Source of the DNA: Lingula anatina
Taxonomy: Eukaryota; Brachiopoda; Lingulata; Lingulida; Lingulidae
DNA length: 64,000 bases
Reading direction: 5' to 3'
Assembly (NCBI RefSeq): GCF_001039355.2
Contig: NW_019774859.1
Location: forward strand, 369,797-433,796
Below the pieces are notes generated by a model. It worked only from the letters and a program-made list of their open reading frames with translations. It ran no database searches and had not been told where the DNA came from. Each line of letters starts with the position of its first letter. Within the stretch, counting starts at the first letter, position 1. This document shows positions 12,230-23,000 of this stretch, one piece after another. Both the position numbers and the translations under genes were made by a program.

Positions 12230-15200
12230 TCACCTTCGCTTTCTGATAAACAGTGCCACTGCTATCAGAACAATCACCACGATTACACCAACGACAGAGG
12301 CCACAACTGCTGTCTGCTCTGTGACGCCACTAGGTGTCCCAGAGTTCCCGCCACTAGATGGCGCTGCCGTACTGCCGCCTGCAATTAAAACAAACACGTT
12401 TTTATATTTGCCAGTTTGTGAAATCGTGGACAAAATTACGTGATGACGTAATTTTATAATTTTGTCCATGTTCAAATTTGAAAATTATTATAATTATTAA
12501 AATAATAAAAAAGGCATATAATTACATAGGAAAAAATGTCCATATTCTGCATCGATATAGATACTGAATGAATGGAGAATGTTGACATAAACCGACAATC
12601 ATCTTGAAACCGAATGTATAAAAAAACCAACTGAATTGGCAAATTTCTAAAACGATACCACATTTCAAAAAGGCATTATATGGTGATGTATTTGTTAGTC
12701 ATGTTTTGCTCAATTCCCATTATTAATAATATATATCAAAATGTTTTAAAATGAACTATAAAATTTCGATCAAATTTGAAATGAATGAACTATATTGTAC
12801 CTGTGGAAGGCGTTTCCAAAGTGCTCGTTATAACAAGCGGCTCGTTACTTCCGGTAGAGAAAGAATTTGTTGAAGTTTCACTATTTGATGTATTTACTGT
12901 CGCCGTCACTGTCGCTGAGGTGTTCGTTACATTTTGCAGAGATGCTGTAGTTATTGGTGCCGTTGATGTAACATTTGTTACAAAGACAGTGGTAAGCAGT
13001 GTTGAATTATTGATGATGGGTGTTTTACTATTGTAACTAAAAGGCGTTGTGGTGGATGGCGCTGCTGTTGTGCCATTTGTTTTCGTGGGGACAGCGGTGA
13101 GGTTGGCGGGTAATGTATGATTTGAAGTCATTGTTGTTGACGTCGGTGAGGTAATACCTGTACCAGATACTGTTGTTGCCGTTGGTGAGGTAATACTTGT
13201 ACCAGATACTGTTGTTGCCGTTGGTGAGGTAATGCCTGTACCAGATACTGTTGTTGCCGTTGGTGAGGTAATACTTGTACCAGATACTGTTGTTGCCGTT
13301 GGTAAGGTAATACTTGTACCAGACACTGTTGTTGCCGTTGCTGAGGTAATACTTGCACCAGATACTGTTGTTGCCGTTGGTAAGGTGATACTTGTACCAG
13401 ATGCTGTTGTTGCCAGTGGTGAGGTATTATTTGTACCAGATACTGTTGTTGCCGTGGGTGAGGTAATATTTGTACCAGACGCTGTTGTTGCCGTTGGTGA
13501 GGTCATATTTGTACCAGATGCTGTTGTTGCCGTTGGTGAGGTAATGTTTGTACCAGATGCTGTTGTTGTTGGTAAGGTAATACTTTTACCAGATGGTGTT
13601 GTTGTTGGTAAGGTAATACTTGTACCAGATGCTGTTGTTGCCGTTGGTGGGGTAATACTTGTGCCAGATGCTGTGGTGTTGGTAAAGACTGTTGTTTCTG
13701 TCGTTGTAACATTGATACTGGGCATTGTGGAACTTTGTAACGCAGCTCTAGTACTTGGTGTTGTCATATTTGTCCCTGCTGTTGTCATATTTTTTCCAGT
13801 TGTTGTAATTGGCACGTGTAAAGCCGTTGTCATGGTACCAATTGTTGTTGAGATGGCACCAGTTGAGGGCGTTTTTGTGGAAGTTGTACCAACAGGTGTT
13901 GTATTTATATTAGGACTAGCAGTTACGTTACCATCAGTGGCTGTTGTCACGGCAACGGGGACCGTTGTCATGGGAACATGTGCTGACGTCTCAGTAACTC
14001 GTGAAGTCAAGTTGACAAAAGGTGCAGCGGTTGTACTTATGCCTGTCGTTGTGTTAGCTGTTACGGTTATATTCAGGAGATTCTGGCTAGGCGTCGTCGT
14101 ACTGGTACCAAATGGTGATGTGGATGTTTTTGGTCCTGCACTACTGTTATTGTGTCCATTTGTTGTATTTTGGATAGTAGTTGTAGTTGTTGTAGCTGGC
14201 ACTGTTGTCACTGATGATGTTGACGTTGCTGCCGATGTAGTTGGCTTTATCGTGGAGGCTGTGACTGGAAGCACAATGGTAGATGTTACACTGGTTGGTG
14301 CCGTAGTTGTCCCAATGTCGGCCACTGCTGTCGTTTTGGGATTGTTCGTTGAAGAAACGGGCGCAGGAACGACAGAAGTCTCCGTACCATTTGATAGTTC
14401 GATACCTTAAAGAGCAACATTCAGTTAACTATCAGATAGATCTCTGTTGACAAATGGGATACTCTCAGAGAATCTACTGTAAAATGCAACATGTGAAAAA
14501 AAGAACAATCTTTTGTTGATGCGGGACAATGGGTCTTCAAAGGTGCAGAATTCTCGACATACTTGACTGAGATTATAAATGAAGAATATTGTCGTTATTA
14601 TCATTGCTGTTTGGTATTACAACAGACTTCAATGCAAACAAAATACCAGTTGCAATCTCGAAAAGGTATTTAAAAATAAATAATATTTCTCCACGTGCTC
14701 CAGATTACCATCTTTACGCATCGCCTCGTTCTCCGCATATCATGACACCCCCCTCCCCCATTGCACCTCTGATTTGAAAATTATTATGCAGTTTAAAACT
14801 CTAGAAACAAATATCGTTCTCACACATACATTTCCACATTCCCAGTAATTTCAAAAATGAACTTACCAAATTGACAAATATACGGGAAGGCCGCGTTCTC
14901 CTCGGAATCACAAGGGGACGCTCCCCAGCGCCACCCCCGCTCTGCCTGCATAAAGCCACATTCTCTTTCCCCCAGGTAGTAAGGCCACCACGCTGAGGGT
15001 TCTCCCTCCGCCCAGTCATTATACGTGTCTTCCACGGGCGTACCTGAAACACAAATCACGATCACATCAGGTTAAATTCACACCATTTTAGTTGTAACTT
15101 ACCATATCAAAAATGTTGTTGCTATGCTAGTTATTTATATCTAACATTATAAGATTGAACCTTTCACTCTCTACACTAACATTAAATCTTTACCTAAGCA

Positions 15201-15648
15201 AATCATTTTAGGCATAGCTTAAATTTTCAGTGTAGATAGTGAAACGTTTAATCTTGTAAGTTATCAACAGACTTCTTAGATTAATTCCATCGGAGCATTT
15301 TATTTTTTATTCTTTTAATTTTAAATTTGGCGCAACTAAAATTCCTATTTTTGGCAGTATAAATTTAACATACGAACCACTTAGCCACTTCCAGAGAGAT
15401 TCCCCACCATGAAGTTGGTAACTTTCGCTATAGGCGCCAAGCCAAGTTGCTTCAAAACCACGATTCCCTAAGATAATGTCAAAAGCAAAGTTAAGGAGAT
15501 GTCTACAAAAGGCACGTACGATTCTCTTTGATTACGTCGTGATAGCATGCGTGATACTCGATGTTTTTTTCAACAGTTAATTTTATGAAACTGCATTGAA
15601 AATGCTTATATACTATCATATTTATTTACTCCGTGAATCTGTGACAAA

Positions 15649-15683
<35 letters not shown>

Positions 15684-16484
15684 CCTAGCAATCTCTGGAC
15701 ATGAACTTGTACTTGTTGGGTATCAACCTGCACGAGGGACCAACCAAAGCGAGAGCACGTGGCGTTGGCCGTCACCCACGTGACCTTGGCGTCAAAAGTG
15801 GCGAAGCAGCGAAGATATCGTGCGCCATTGTCTTCAGTGACCTGCAGGCAGGTCTCTGCTGCCACTGTGTTGAAGGAGTAATATTGATAATTACAAGCAA
15901 GGGCTATGGTTTTATATATACGCCTTTTACCTCTACAATAACGTTTAATTACAAATAAACTTTATCTTAAAAATGTTAAGTTACCTTTGCTTCCAACAGG
16001 TTTCGGGTTCAAAATATTCATAGCACTTAATCTGACGAAAATGATGACAGCAGTTATAAAATATTGGGATGACCAACTAACTGTACTTTTAATTATGGGC
16101 TACCCTTATTATGTTTCTTTCTAAAATCATAGATGTGTCTCTTATAACAAGCTGGGTCTTCGATATGTTTGCACTAGTCTATCGCCCAGTTCGTTAAAAA
16201 ATAGAGATAAAGCATTTATGTACTTTCCCTTCATAATTGCATCAGTGAAGCAGGACAATAAGAGAAATGTTCGTTACGCTGGTCATGAGTAGAAACCGCC
16301 CCCTTGCGAAAATGCAACGATCATCTTCGGCATTGGTTTCCTACTTGAGAAACAAATTCAGTTGATTTTGGAACATGATACCAAACATCATATCGGCAAA
16401 AGACGTAACACGATATTTAAAAGTAAAATGCATACCTTGAATCACAGCAAAACTAATCACAAACAAGTTTGAAACCACGGCCAT
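12230..16484 (-). CDS. Membrane mucin with N-terminal C-type lectin domain; 6 coding exons
   Basis: Exons on the minus strand: 16484-16436, 15864-15685, 15467-15378, 15043-14867, 14405-12801, 12378-12230 (2250 nt, 749 aa); every intron is phase 1. Signal peptide residues 1-19 (MAVVSNLFVISFAVIQVAA). CTLD about 21-165, with ETC at the start, WVTANATCSRFG, WLGAY, YNDWAEGEPS, RECGFM, WRWGASPCD and FPYICQF. The EPS at the usual EPN/QPD position and WGA in place of WND make canonical Ca/sugar binding doubtful. Exon 5 encodes about 535 Thr/Ser/Pro/Val-rich residues, an expected O-glycosylated stalk, including 14 copies of a 13-residue repeat. The last exon gives one TM helix (VVASVVGVIVVIVLIAVALF) and a 5-residue basic tail (IRKRR). 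Inferred type I cell-surface mucin-lectin; the ligand is unknown. The long open frame on the opposite strand of exon 5 is a repeat-driven shadow. Confidence 0.88.
13140..13680 (-). repeat. Coding minisatellite, 39-bp unit, 14 copies, in the mucin stalk
   Basis: The unit reads on the minus strand as 13 codons (consensus VSGTSITSPTATT). I count 14 copies, two shortened to 12 codons. All length changes are multiples of 3, so the frame holds. Several central copies read SGTNITS, SGTNMTS or SGTNNTS, which create N-x-T sequons, while the others read SGTSIT. Confidence 0.92.
15644..15683. repeat. (AAAT)n microsatellite
   Basis: About nine AAAT units lie immediately intronic to the donor of exon 2 of the CTLD-mucin gene (transcribed as ATTT repeats starting at the donor, gttatttattt). 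Confidence 0.95.
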
Positions 16485-17134
16485 ATTGATACCGAGCTAG
16501 AGCTGTCTTCTGTGGTGTGTCAGCTGTCACAGTAGTCACGTGACCTTGTAGAACGAAATGGCGACTAATAATGGCTTATTTCATTTATTTTTTTAACCAA
16601 GCTCACAAATGCATTTATTTGGTTATGTGGCTGCTTTACAAGGATCTGCACAGAAAGTGGCATTCCCGACCCGATAACCTGTTTGGTTTGAAAGAAACGA
16701 ATTCAAAACTTGACGGCCAAATTTTACACAAAGTAGTGGAAGCTGCACCCCTCTCTTTACTAATGGGGACGTCCAAAACAAAAAAGTTTTCAAATCCTCC
16801 GGACTCGATTTTATTGCCACCTGCAGTTTTTAGACTACCTGGAACACACCTGAAACGTTGGGCATTTAGTTTTAGTGTTTTAGTTTTAGAAATATAAAAT
16901 AATAATAAGACTAGCAGAAAAGTGAAGAAGCAAAGAGTGCGCAAGTCCAAGAGATAATTTTATGCACGGATTTCTATCTTAACCGCGAATTTCGAATGAC
17001 TTATTTGGACGTGGGATCCTACCTACATTTTGCCATACAGAAGAGGGCTTTATTACAGAACCGATTCATCTTACCGACGTTTTTCTACATCATTGCCGTT
17101 AGCAGAGAGCCTTGGTAGAAAAAGTATATTCGAC
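16485..17134. promoter_or_regulatory. Divergent promoter interval between two CTLD genes
   Basis: 650 bp separate the start codons of the CTLD-mucin (minus) and CTLD-TM (plus) genes, so both promoters are expected here. The middle part (about 16571-16950) has overlapping open frames on both strands. The plus one starts with ATG and runs 108 codons; the minus one has a hydrophobic N-terminus but no ATG. I recognise neither product. No TATA box was placed with confidence. Confidence 0.4.
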
Positions 17135-20100
17135 ATGCTTTCAGTGCATCCTGCCGTTGCGTTGTTGTGTGTTGTTATATCAGGTGAGTGTAAGTATAAA
17201 AAAGGGCATATAGATTCACTGCAGCTTGTCTAACTAGAATAAGGAGAAATAAATGCACTGTCATGGCAGCTTGGGCCCGGGGGGGGGGGGGGGGTGCAGT
17301 NNNNNNNNNNNNNNNNNNNNNNNNNNNNNNNNNNNNNNNNNNNNNNNNNNNNNNNNNNNNNNNNNNNNNNNNNNNNNNNNNNNNNNNNNNNNNNNNNNNN
17401 NNNNNNNNNNNNNNNNNNNNNNNNNNNNNNNNNNNNNNNNNNNNNNNNNNNNNNNNNNNNNNNNNNNNNNNNNNNNNNNTCGCTATATATCCCCTTCCCC
17501 CTGCTAAACTCCCCTCCTGATCTGCAATGGCTTTAATATCATTGAATAATTTACTGAATTTATTGAATAATTGAATTATCATTTAATACCTTTGTTTTAG
17601 ATATGTTGCCAGTCTAGCTATTTTTATATGTTAATTACCTTTTAGGACAATGGAGTTTAGTGTCCAGCGCATGTCCAGCCGGAGCCACTGAGACAGTTGG
17701 TACGGTGATCGGGGGCTTTTGTTATGAATTTGTGGACAAGGAAACCAACTGGTACAATGCCGTGGCTGGCTGCGAGGCTAAAGGGGGTGAGATGAAATGC
17801 GTCTATAGTCTCACCTATCACAGTGGTAAACAATTAAAAATGTCAAAACTAACGCCATCTATTGTTTATCATGCAACCCACTTTTCGAGAGGTTTCCATA
17901 CAGACTACGGTAACAAAGAATTATCGTAATTCATCAGGAGAAAACATTTTAGACACTGTTACATTGTTCCCTTTTTTGTTCATCTAACACAATTGTCACA
18001 TCTAAAACAATTGCTACATATAACACAATTGTCACATCTGACACAATTGTCACATCTGGCTCAATTGCAACATCTAACACAATTGTCACATTCATCACAA
18101 TAACTACGTGTAAAGCGGTTTTAAAATCTCTTACATTAGGTCGACTGCTGGAAATACCGTCAGCAGAAGTTCAGGACTTTGTGGACGTCAACCTGATCGC
18201 GTACAGGCAGAACCAGGAGCTCGGGATCTGGATAGGAGCCAAGAGGGCCACTAATGCGGATTCCACCGGTGGGGCCTGGTTTTGGCACAAGTCGAGTGAG
18301 TAGAACTCTCGCAACTTATCGTCCTATCATGCCGTGCTAGCAAATTAAGTCTTATTGGCTTTTGTTTGGCCAAATAATAATAAAAAAAATAATAATAAAC
18401 TTTGGTGTATACCCCTTCGTCTTGGGCTGTACTGAATAAACATTTTTCTTTGATAAGTGGCATTAAAGATGACAGTGCCTACTAATAATAATGGTGACAA
18501 ATAATGATATTTACATATTTTTATTTTTTGATCTACGTAGAGGCCAATTAGACTTAATTTGTTAAGCACGAAAATCAACACGGTGATTATTAAAAAATCA
18601 CACCGTCTCCACACATTTAGTAGTAGTAGTAGTAGTAGTAGTAGTAATAATAATAATAATAATAATAATAATAGAGATTCAGATACCGAACTCAGATATA
18701 CTGCTTATTGTGACGTCATGTATTACCTAGTACGTCACAACCCTTTCAGACACCAAGCTCTCGTACGAGAACTGGGCGCAAGACGAACCCTCAATGTTTT
18801 GGAATTCCTATTACGACCCCGAGGAGTGTGCCTATATGAGATACGACAAGTCTTGGCAGTGGAACGACTTTCCCTGCACTGATACGTATTGGGGGAGTCA
18901 CAGCTATATCTGTGAATATGGTAGGCACTTTGATTAATATGTATAATAGATTGCCTTATAAAATATCCCGCGAGTGACAGGGCCACATAACTCAAAAGCA
19001 TCGCGTATTGCGAATAGCGATATCACATAGAGGCTACAATGTATTATATGGGGCGAGTATTGGCGAGATATGGAATCGGGCGCTTGCGCCCGGTCGCAAT
19101 GCCCGATGCTTACGAGTTACGGGGGCCAGGTTCTTCTTGAGAACACTGGCTTGCAGAACAGAAATGAGCTTGCCCTCGCCATGGAGGATCGCAGGGTCTG
19201 GGAATGAATTTATGTTGTTGCTTAATTAATGATGTTGACGATCGACTGCAAGGGACATGATTGATTGATTGATTGATACATAATTTTGGACCACTAAGTC
19301 GACATAATGGATAACGACCACATGTACCCTATACTTTGTTTTAGATACAGGCAAAAGAAGAAACTTTAAATCAAATGATACATATATCTTTAAAAGACAC
19401 AATAAAGAAATACTGCCGCCTCCATTGGCTTCAGAAGGAACTGATATGTAGGAAACACTGGGTAATACTTTTATTGTTGATGTGTAAAATAATCCCGTCC
19501 AACCCCCTCCGCCGGACACCCATCATTCTGCACCAGTAGAAGCTTCACGTGTTCCATGCTTTGAACTTATTGAGAGGTGTTATTCGTGACATCATATAAT
19601 CAGGCCTTAAAAACGGATTAGGCGTTTATTACCACTACCCGCAGGTCTTTTAGCACTAACATCGATATTAACCATCAAACCCACAAATTAACCAGCATTA
19701 CCAGAGTGGATGAATGTTACTAATAGGTGTGGCTTTGTTGGTGCTAAATAATTGTGCGGGTGTTGAATTATTCGTGGGTTTTGTGGTTAATATGGACGTT
19801 AGTGCTAAAGAAGATCTGGCGGGTAGTGTTAGTAAACGCCTAATCCGTTGATAAGGCCTGATAATGACTTATTTTTCCAGAAATAATTACTTTATTTTAT
19901 TATATTTTTTTAAGTTGGTGAGGGTTCCCTAGACACCAGTGGGGGTATCTACCACGGTGGGTCAAACGTCACAGAAATGGCACTGACCATGGAGCCTACT
20001 ACTACCACTACCACACCCGAGGTCCATGGCGGCAGCGCTGGCAGGAGCGGCTTTGACGACACATCTCAAAGTGACAGTACTGTAGCGCCACTATTGCCAC

Positions 20101-20503
20101 ATCTGACGCATTTCTTTTCTGTGGCCGGATTCACCATTGCTAGTATCCTGCTTGTGGCTGTGGTGATACTTTTTGGTGTATATATAGTGCGGAAGTGAGT
20201 ATGAAATCTGTAATTCTTTTAATAATCACTTGATTAATTATTTTATTAATTAAAGCCTAAATGCAGTCGGCTCCGCCCCCTTCCAACCCTTCTCTGTTGC
20301 TATTTTGAAAGACCTAATATTGCATCTTTGAGCCCATAGCACAATTTAATGAAATATCCTACCTGATTGCATTCAAGTCTTTTCATTATTTCAGGTGGCG
20401 ACAAGCCAAGACAGGTGACAACCAAAACACGCCTCTTTTTCACAAAAGTCAGCCTAAGCAGTCGGTGCCGATATCAGATTATGGCTCCCCTATTTTCCTC
20501 TGA
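17135..20503 (+). CDS. C-type lectin domain, single-pass membrane protein; 6 coding exons
   Basis: Exons 17135-17183, 17646-17786, 18140-18295, 18750-18920, 19915-20194, 20395-20503 (906 nt, 301 aa). Start chosen at 17135 because it gives a signal peptide (MLSVHPAVALLCVVIS); an in-frame ATG 35 codons upstream would bury it. CTLD about 22-172: FCYEFVDKETNWYNAVAGC, GGRLLEIPS, WIGAKR, YENWAQDEPS, ECAYMR, WQWNDFPC, YICEY. EPS sits at the EPN/QPD position and WND is present. A short Thr-rich stalk (EPTTTTTTPEV) follows, then a TM helix about 241-264 and a 37-residue cytoplasmic tail ending SDYGSPIFL. Exon 1 is 49 nt and the first introns are phase 1, exactly as in the divergent CTLD-mucin, so the two are probably paralogues that differ mainly in stalk length and tail. 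A 179-bp assembly gap lies in intron 1. AATAAA occurs at about 21288. Confidence 0.87.
17301..17479. other. Assembly gap (179 N) in CTLD gene intron 1
   Basis: A run of N directly after a G14 homopolymer and a few bases. The homopolymer probably broke the assembly. No coding exon is missing from the model, because exon 1 and exon 2 phases match across it. Confidence 0.98.
17988..18108 (+). repeat. 18-bp tandem repeat, about 7 copies, each with a CAATTG palindrome
   Basis: The unit acaattgtcacatctaac is repeated with small changes in intron 2 of the plus-strand CTLD gene, just upstream of exon 3 (18140). Confidence 0.9.
18618..18673. repeat. (TAG)n(TAA)n trinucleotide repeat
   Basis: About nine AGT units followed by about eight AAT units in intron 3 of the plus-strand CTLD gene. 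Confidence 0.95.
19599..19862. mobile_element. Foldback element, 264 bp, long inverted arms
   Basis: Left arm atcaggccttaaaaacggattaggcgttta followed by ccactacccgc...agcactaac. The right arm is its inverted copy (gttagtgct...gcgggtagtg...taaacgcctaatccgtt...aaggcctgat), with about 65 bp per arm at high similarity. Flanked by TAA on each side. No coding capacity. It lies in intron 4 of the plus-strand CTLD gene, ending 52 bp before exon 5. Confidence 0.8.
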
Positions 20504-20737
20504 GAGATGGGTTCTTCACCCTACTCCTCATCGTTTGTACAGATTCGGGTTAATCTCGACATAATACACTGGGTTTGAAGTTGGAGAACTATGAAACTAA
20601 ATATTTTAGACAAGGGCTATGTGCCTTCTGGCGGGTTCCTGCAGTTCTGGAATCGTTGAAACACACACTTCAGTTTCGCCGAGCCATTGGTTTTAATACT
20701 AGCATGTAGAAAATGGTAAATCTTGGGAGTATTTAAC

Positions 20738-20904
20738 CAGGAGCGAATCCAGAGATATTTACTGACAGTCTTCCAAATTATCTTTGTTGATTCATCCTCC
20801 AATTTTGACCGTCTTCCAACAGAAAAAAATAGATACCGTCAATGTAAACTTGAAAATCTGACCGTCTTCCGGAAGACCCAGAAGACGGCCTAAATCCGCC
20901 CCTG
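20738..20904. mobile_element. hAT-like MITE, 167 bp, with 8-bp target duplication
   Basis: Termini CAGGAGCGAATCCAG and CTAAATCCGCCCCTG. Flanks are tatttaac (20730-20737) and aatttaac (20905-20912), 7 of 8 identical, which is the hAT-type 8-bp duplication. The interior is the inverted complement of the element at 10890-11137. Confidence 0.87.
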
Positions 20905-21667
20905 AATTTAACCCCTTTAATTTGATTAAATCCATGTTTTCTTACCTTCTCTCTAGTGAGATTACGGGAAACGTTGCGCCTTTGAAGAGAAGCAAACAAA
21001 TGTTCGACATTCCTTTGACATTTATGGACTAACAGAGAACCCAATTTGGAAGAGACGTGTGAGAAACCTGAATAAGTTTTACTTAATTTGGTATATAATT
21101 GATTTCAAAAACAGCCTATCATAATGGAATACCAAACATTATTATTGATGCTCGCGACGCATATGTTATATATAATCCACAAAGTTTTCCGCGATGCGCA
21201 TCAATTTAATGCATTCAGTAACTCTAAACGAAATGCCATGTCCATTTCTTGGCATTAATTTATCACCTTTTATTCTTTAAGTACATGAAATAAAGTATAC
21301 ATAGGGTTTGTAATAAAAAGAAATGCATTTGTTTGTGAATTTTTTGGCAGGTTTTGATACAAATGAAGGTATAGTCCACACAAATATAACGTTTTTAGGC
21401 CCTAAGTTTCCAAAATGAAAACATCCAGAAATGAAAAGTGGTATAGACGTCTTGGCATATGTAAACCACCATTCAGACAGGGCCTCTTCAGAAAGAAAAT
21501 TTGGCGAAATGTGCCATTGTGCCAACCGTGAGGTCATTATGCAACAAGATAATCTGAGGATAAAGAGGATAAGAACGTCAGAAATCTAGTAGGGTATCTT
21601 GGACCTCGCACACTACACTTCCAGTCATCTCAATACGCGGGAAACTGTCCCCCTTGTAGAGCCTTCC

Positions 21668-21860
21668 TTCTGATGTCCGGCGTAACGAAACTGAGGGTCC
21701 GTGTAACAGAAAGTCCGACCTCCATTGAGTTATAATGGTTAGGGTTAGCCTGACCTAAGTGGGCCAAAATCTAGAGCGAGGTTTACCTATACAAATGAAT
21801 GGGAAGGGGACTCTCTATCATGGTGACTCTCTGTCACGTTACACCGGAATACTCTCATTA
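21668..21860. mobile_element. Diverged foldback element
   Basis: The left arm (gtccggcgtaacg...gggtccgtgtaacagaaagtcc...ccattgag) pairs imperfectly with the right arm (aatgaatgggaaggggactctctatcatggtgactctctgtcacgttacaccggaat). Old and degraded; no target duplication was identified. Confidence 0.5.
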
Positions 21861-22561
21861 AGCCAGTGAAAAAATTGAGAAATTCACAAATTAAGGCCAA
21901 TGAAAGATACTGAATTCAGATATAACGGCAAACGTCATCTCCTGCGATCGTTTAGTTCTTCTTGGTATAATTGATTAAAATCACACGAACAACTTAAACT
22001 TTGAATGAGTATTTTAATTAAAATAACATAAGATAGACGGAGATGAAAGTCAGATTGCTTTGCATCTCACCCAGATTCACAACTAACACAATTGTGCTCA
22101 TTATCCTGGGTTTCGCAGAAGGCGTATTCACAGGTGCCTTGTAACGGTTTATCTTGGTGCCGTCATGGGTGTTTTAATATATAAAATCTACTTAAATGAA
22201 CAACAACCTATACGCTGCATTGTCTGAGTATCAATCAGTCAAAAAAGTCACTTCAATAAATATATTTCATTTCCTCTGGACAAGTAACGTTTGCTTCAAG
22301 TATTTCAAAGTCCGCTCACCACGCTTTAAAACCCACGTGACAGCTTGGTGGGCAAGAGTGACGTCTTTTCCGATACTTTATTTCTGTTCCTCGCACTGAA
22401 TTCTTCCATGGCGACACGTACTGAAACGATATATTAAAATCTCCATATATGATATAACTTAACTGGCTTTGGCTTACATGTAGCATGTATTCATTTACAC
22501 GTTTTTTTTTCTATCCTGCTTCAGCGGATATCGATTTCTTTTTGCTATAGTAACCTTACAG

Positions 22562-22740
22562 CAGGCCCGTAGCCAGGGGGGAGGGGGGTTCGGGGGGTTC
22601 GAAAGAATCACCCTTTTTGCTGAGAAAAGGTCCACTCTGGGTAAAATTTGATCTATGTGCTGGAGGATTTTATGGCAAAAGGTCCACTTTTTCAGAAAAC
22701 GCCACCCCCCCCCCCTCTGAAATTGCTGGCTACGGACCTG
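22562..22740. mobile_element. TIR element of the CAGGCCCGTAGCC family, 179 bp
   Basis: Termini CAGGCCCGTAGCCAG and CTGGCTACGGACCTG. The interior (gttcgaaagaatcaccc, aaaaggtccac, ggattttatggcaaaaggtccactttttcagaaaacg) is nearly the same as the element at 24759. Flanks ttaca/ttaga match 4 of 5 if one extra 5' G belongs to the element. Confidence 0.82.
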
Positions 22741-23000
22741 TTAGAGTGAGGCTTGACGCGTAATAGCCCCGGCTACTCCATTAACGTGAACATACAGCGT
22801 ATAGGGGGTTGAAAATGGCCCACATATGAACATGAAACGAAAACTAACGTTCTATGAATAAATGGTGACTAGATAAAAAATATTCAGCTGGAAGCAAGTG
22901 TAATATATTTTTTTTATAACTTGTGAACATATTGTATGCTATTGCAGAAAAATAAATAAAAACACAACGAAATAAAATAAATATAATTTATAATTGTCAG

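Larger units (their letters stand above)
20504..23000. other. Intergenic region between CTLD-TM and WFDC1-like genes
   Basis: No supported gene. Contains an hAT-like MITE (20738-20904), a diverged foldback (about 21668-21860) and a CAGGCCCGTAGCC element (22562-22740). On the minus strand 22060-22160 encodes a short Cys-containing frame (TCEYAFCETQ...NCVSC, then stop) that I could not connect to a splice acceptor. A minus-strand AATAAA at 22383-22378 is a candidate poly(A) signal for the WFDC1-like gene. Confidence 0.5.

Noticed and set aside
13232-14410. 392-codon plus-strand frame opposite the mucin exon
   Set aside because: It is the antisense of the Thr-rich repeat exon; composition and the 39-bp repeat keep all frames open. 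The minus strand has signal peptide, CTLD, splice sites and TM.
22060-22160. Minus-strand Cys-rich short frame (TCEYAFCETQ, NCVSC, stop)
   Set aside because: Looks protein-like but has no credible acceptor, and the WFDC1-like model already closes with a stop at 23001.
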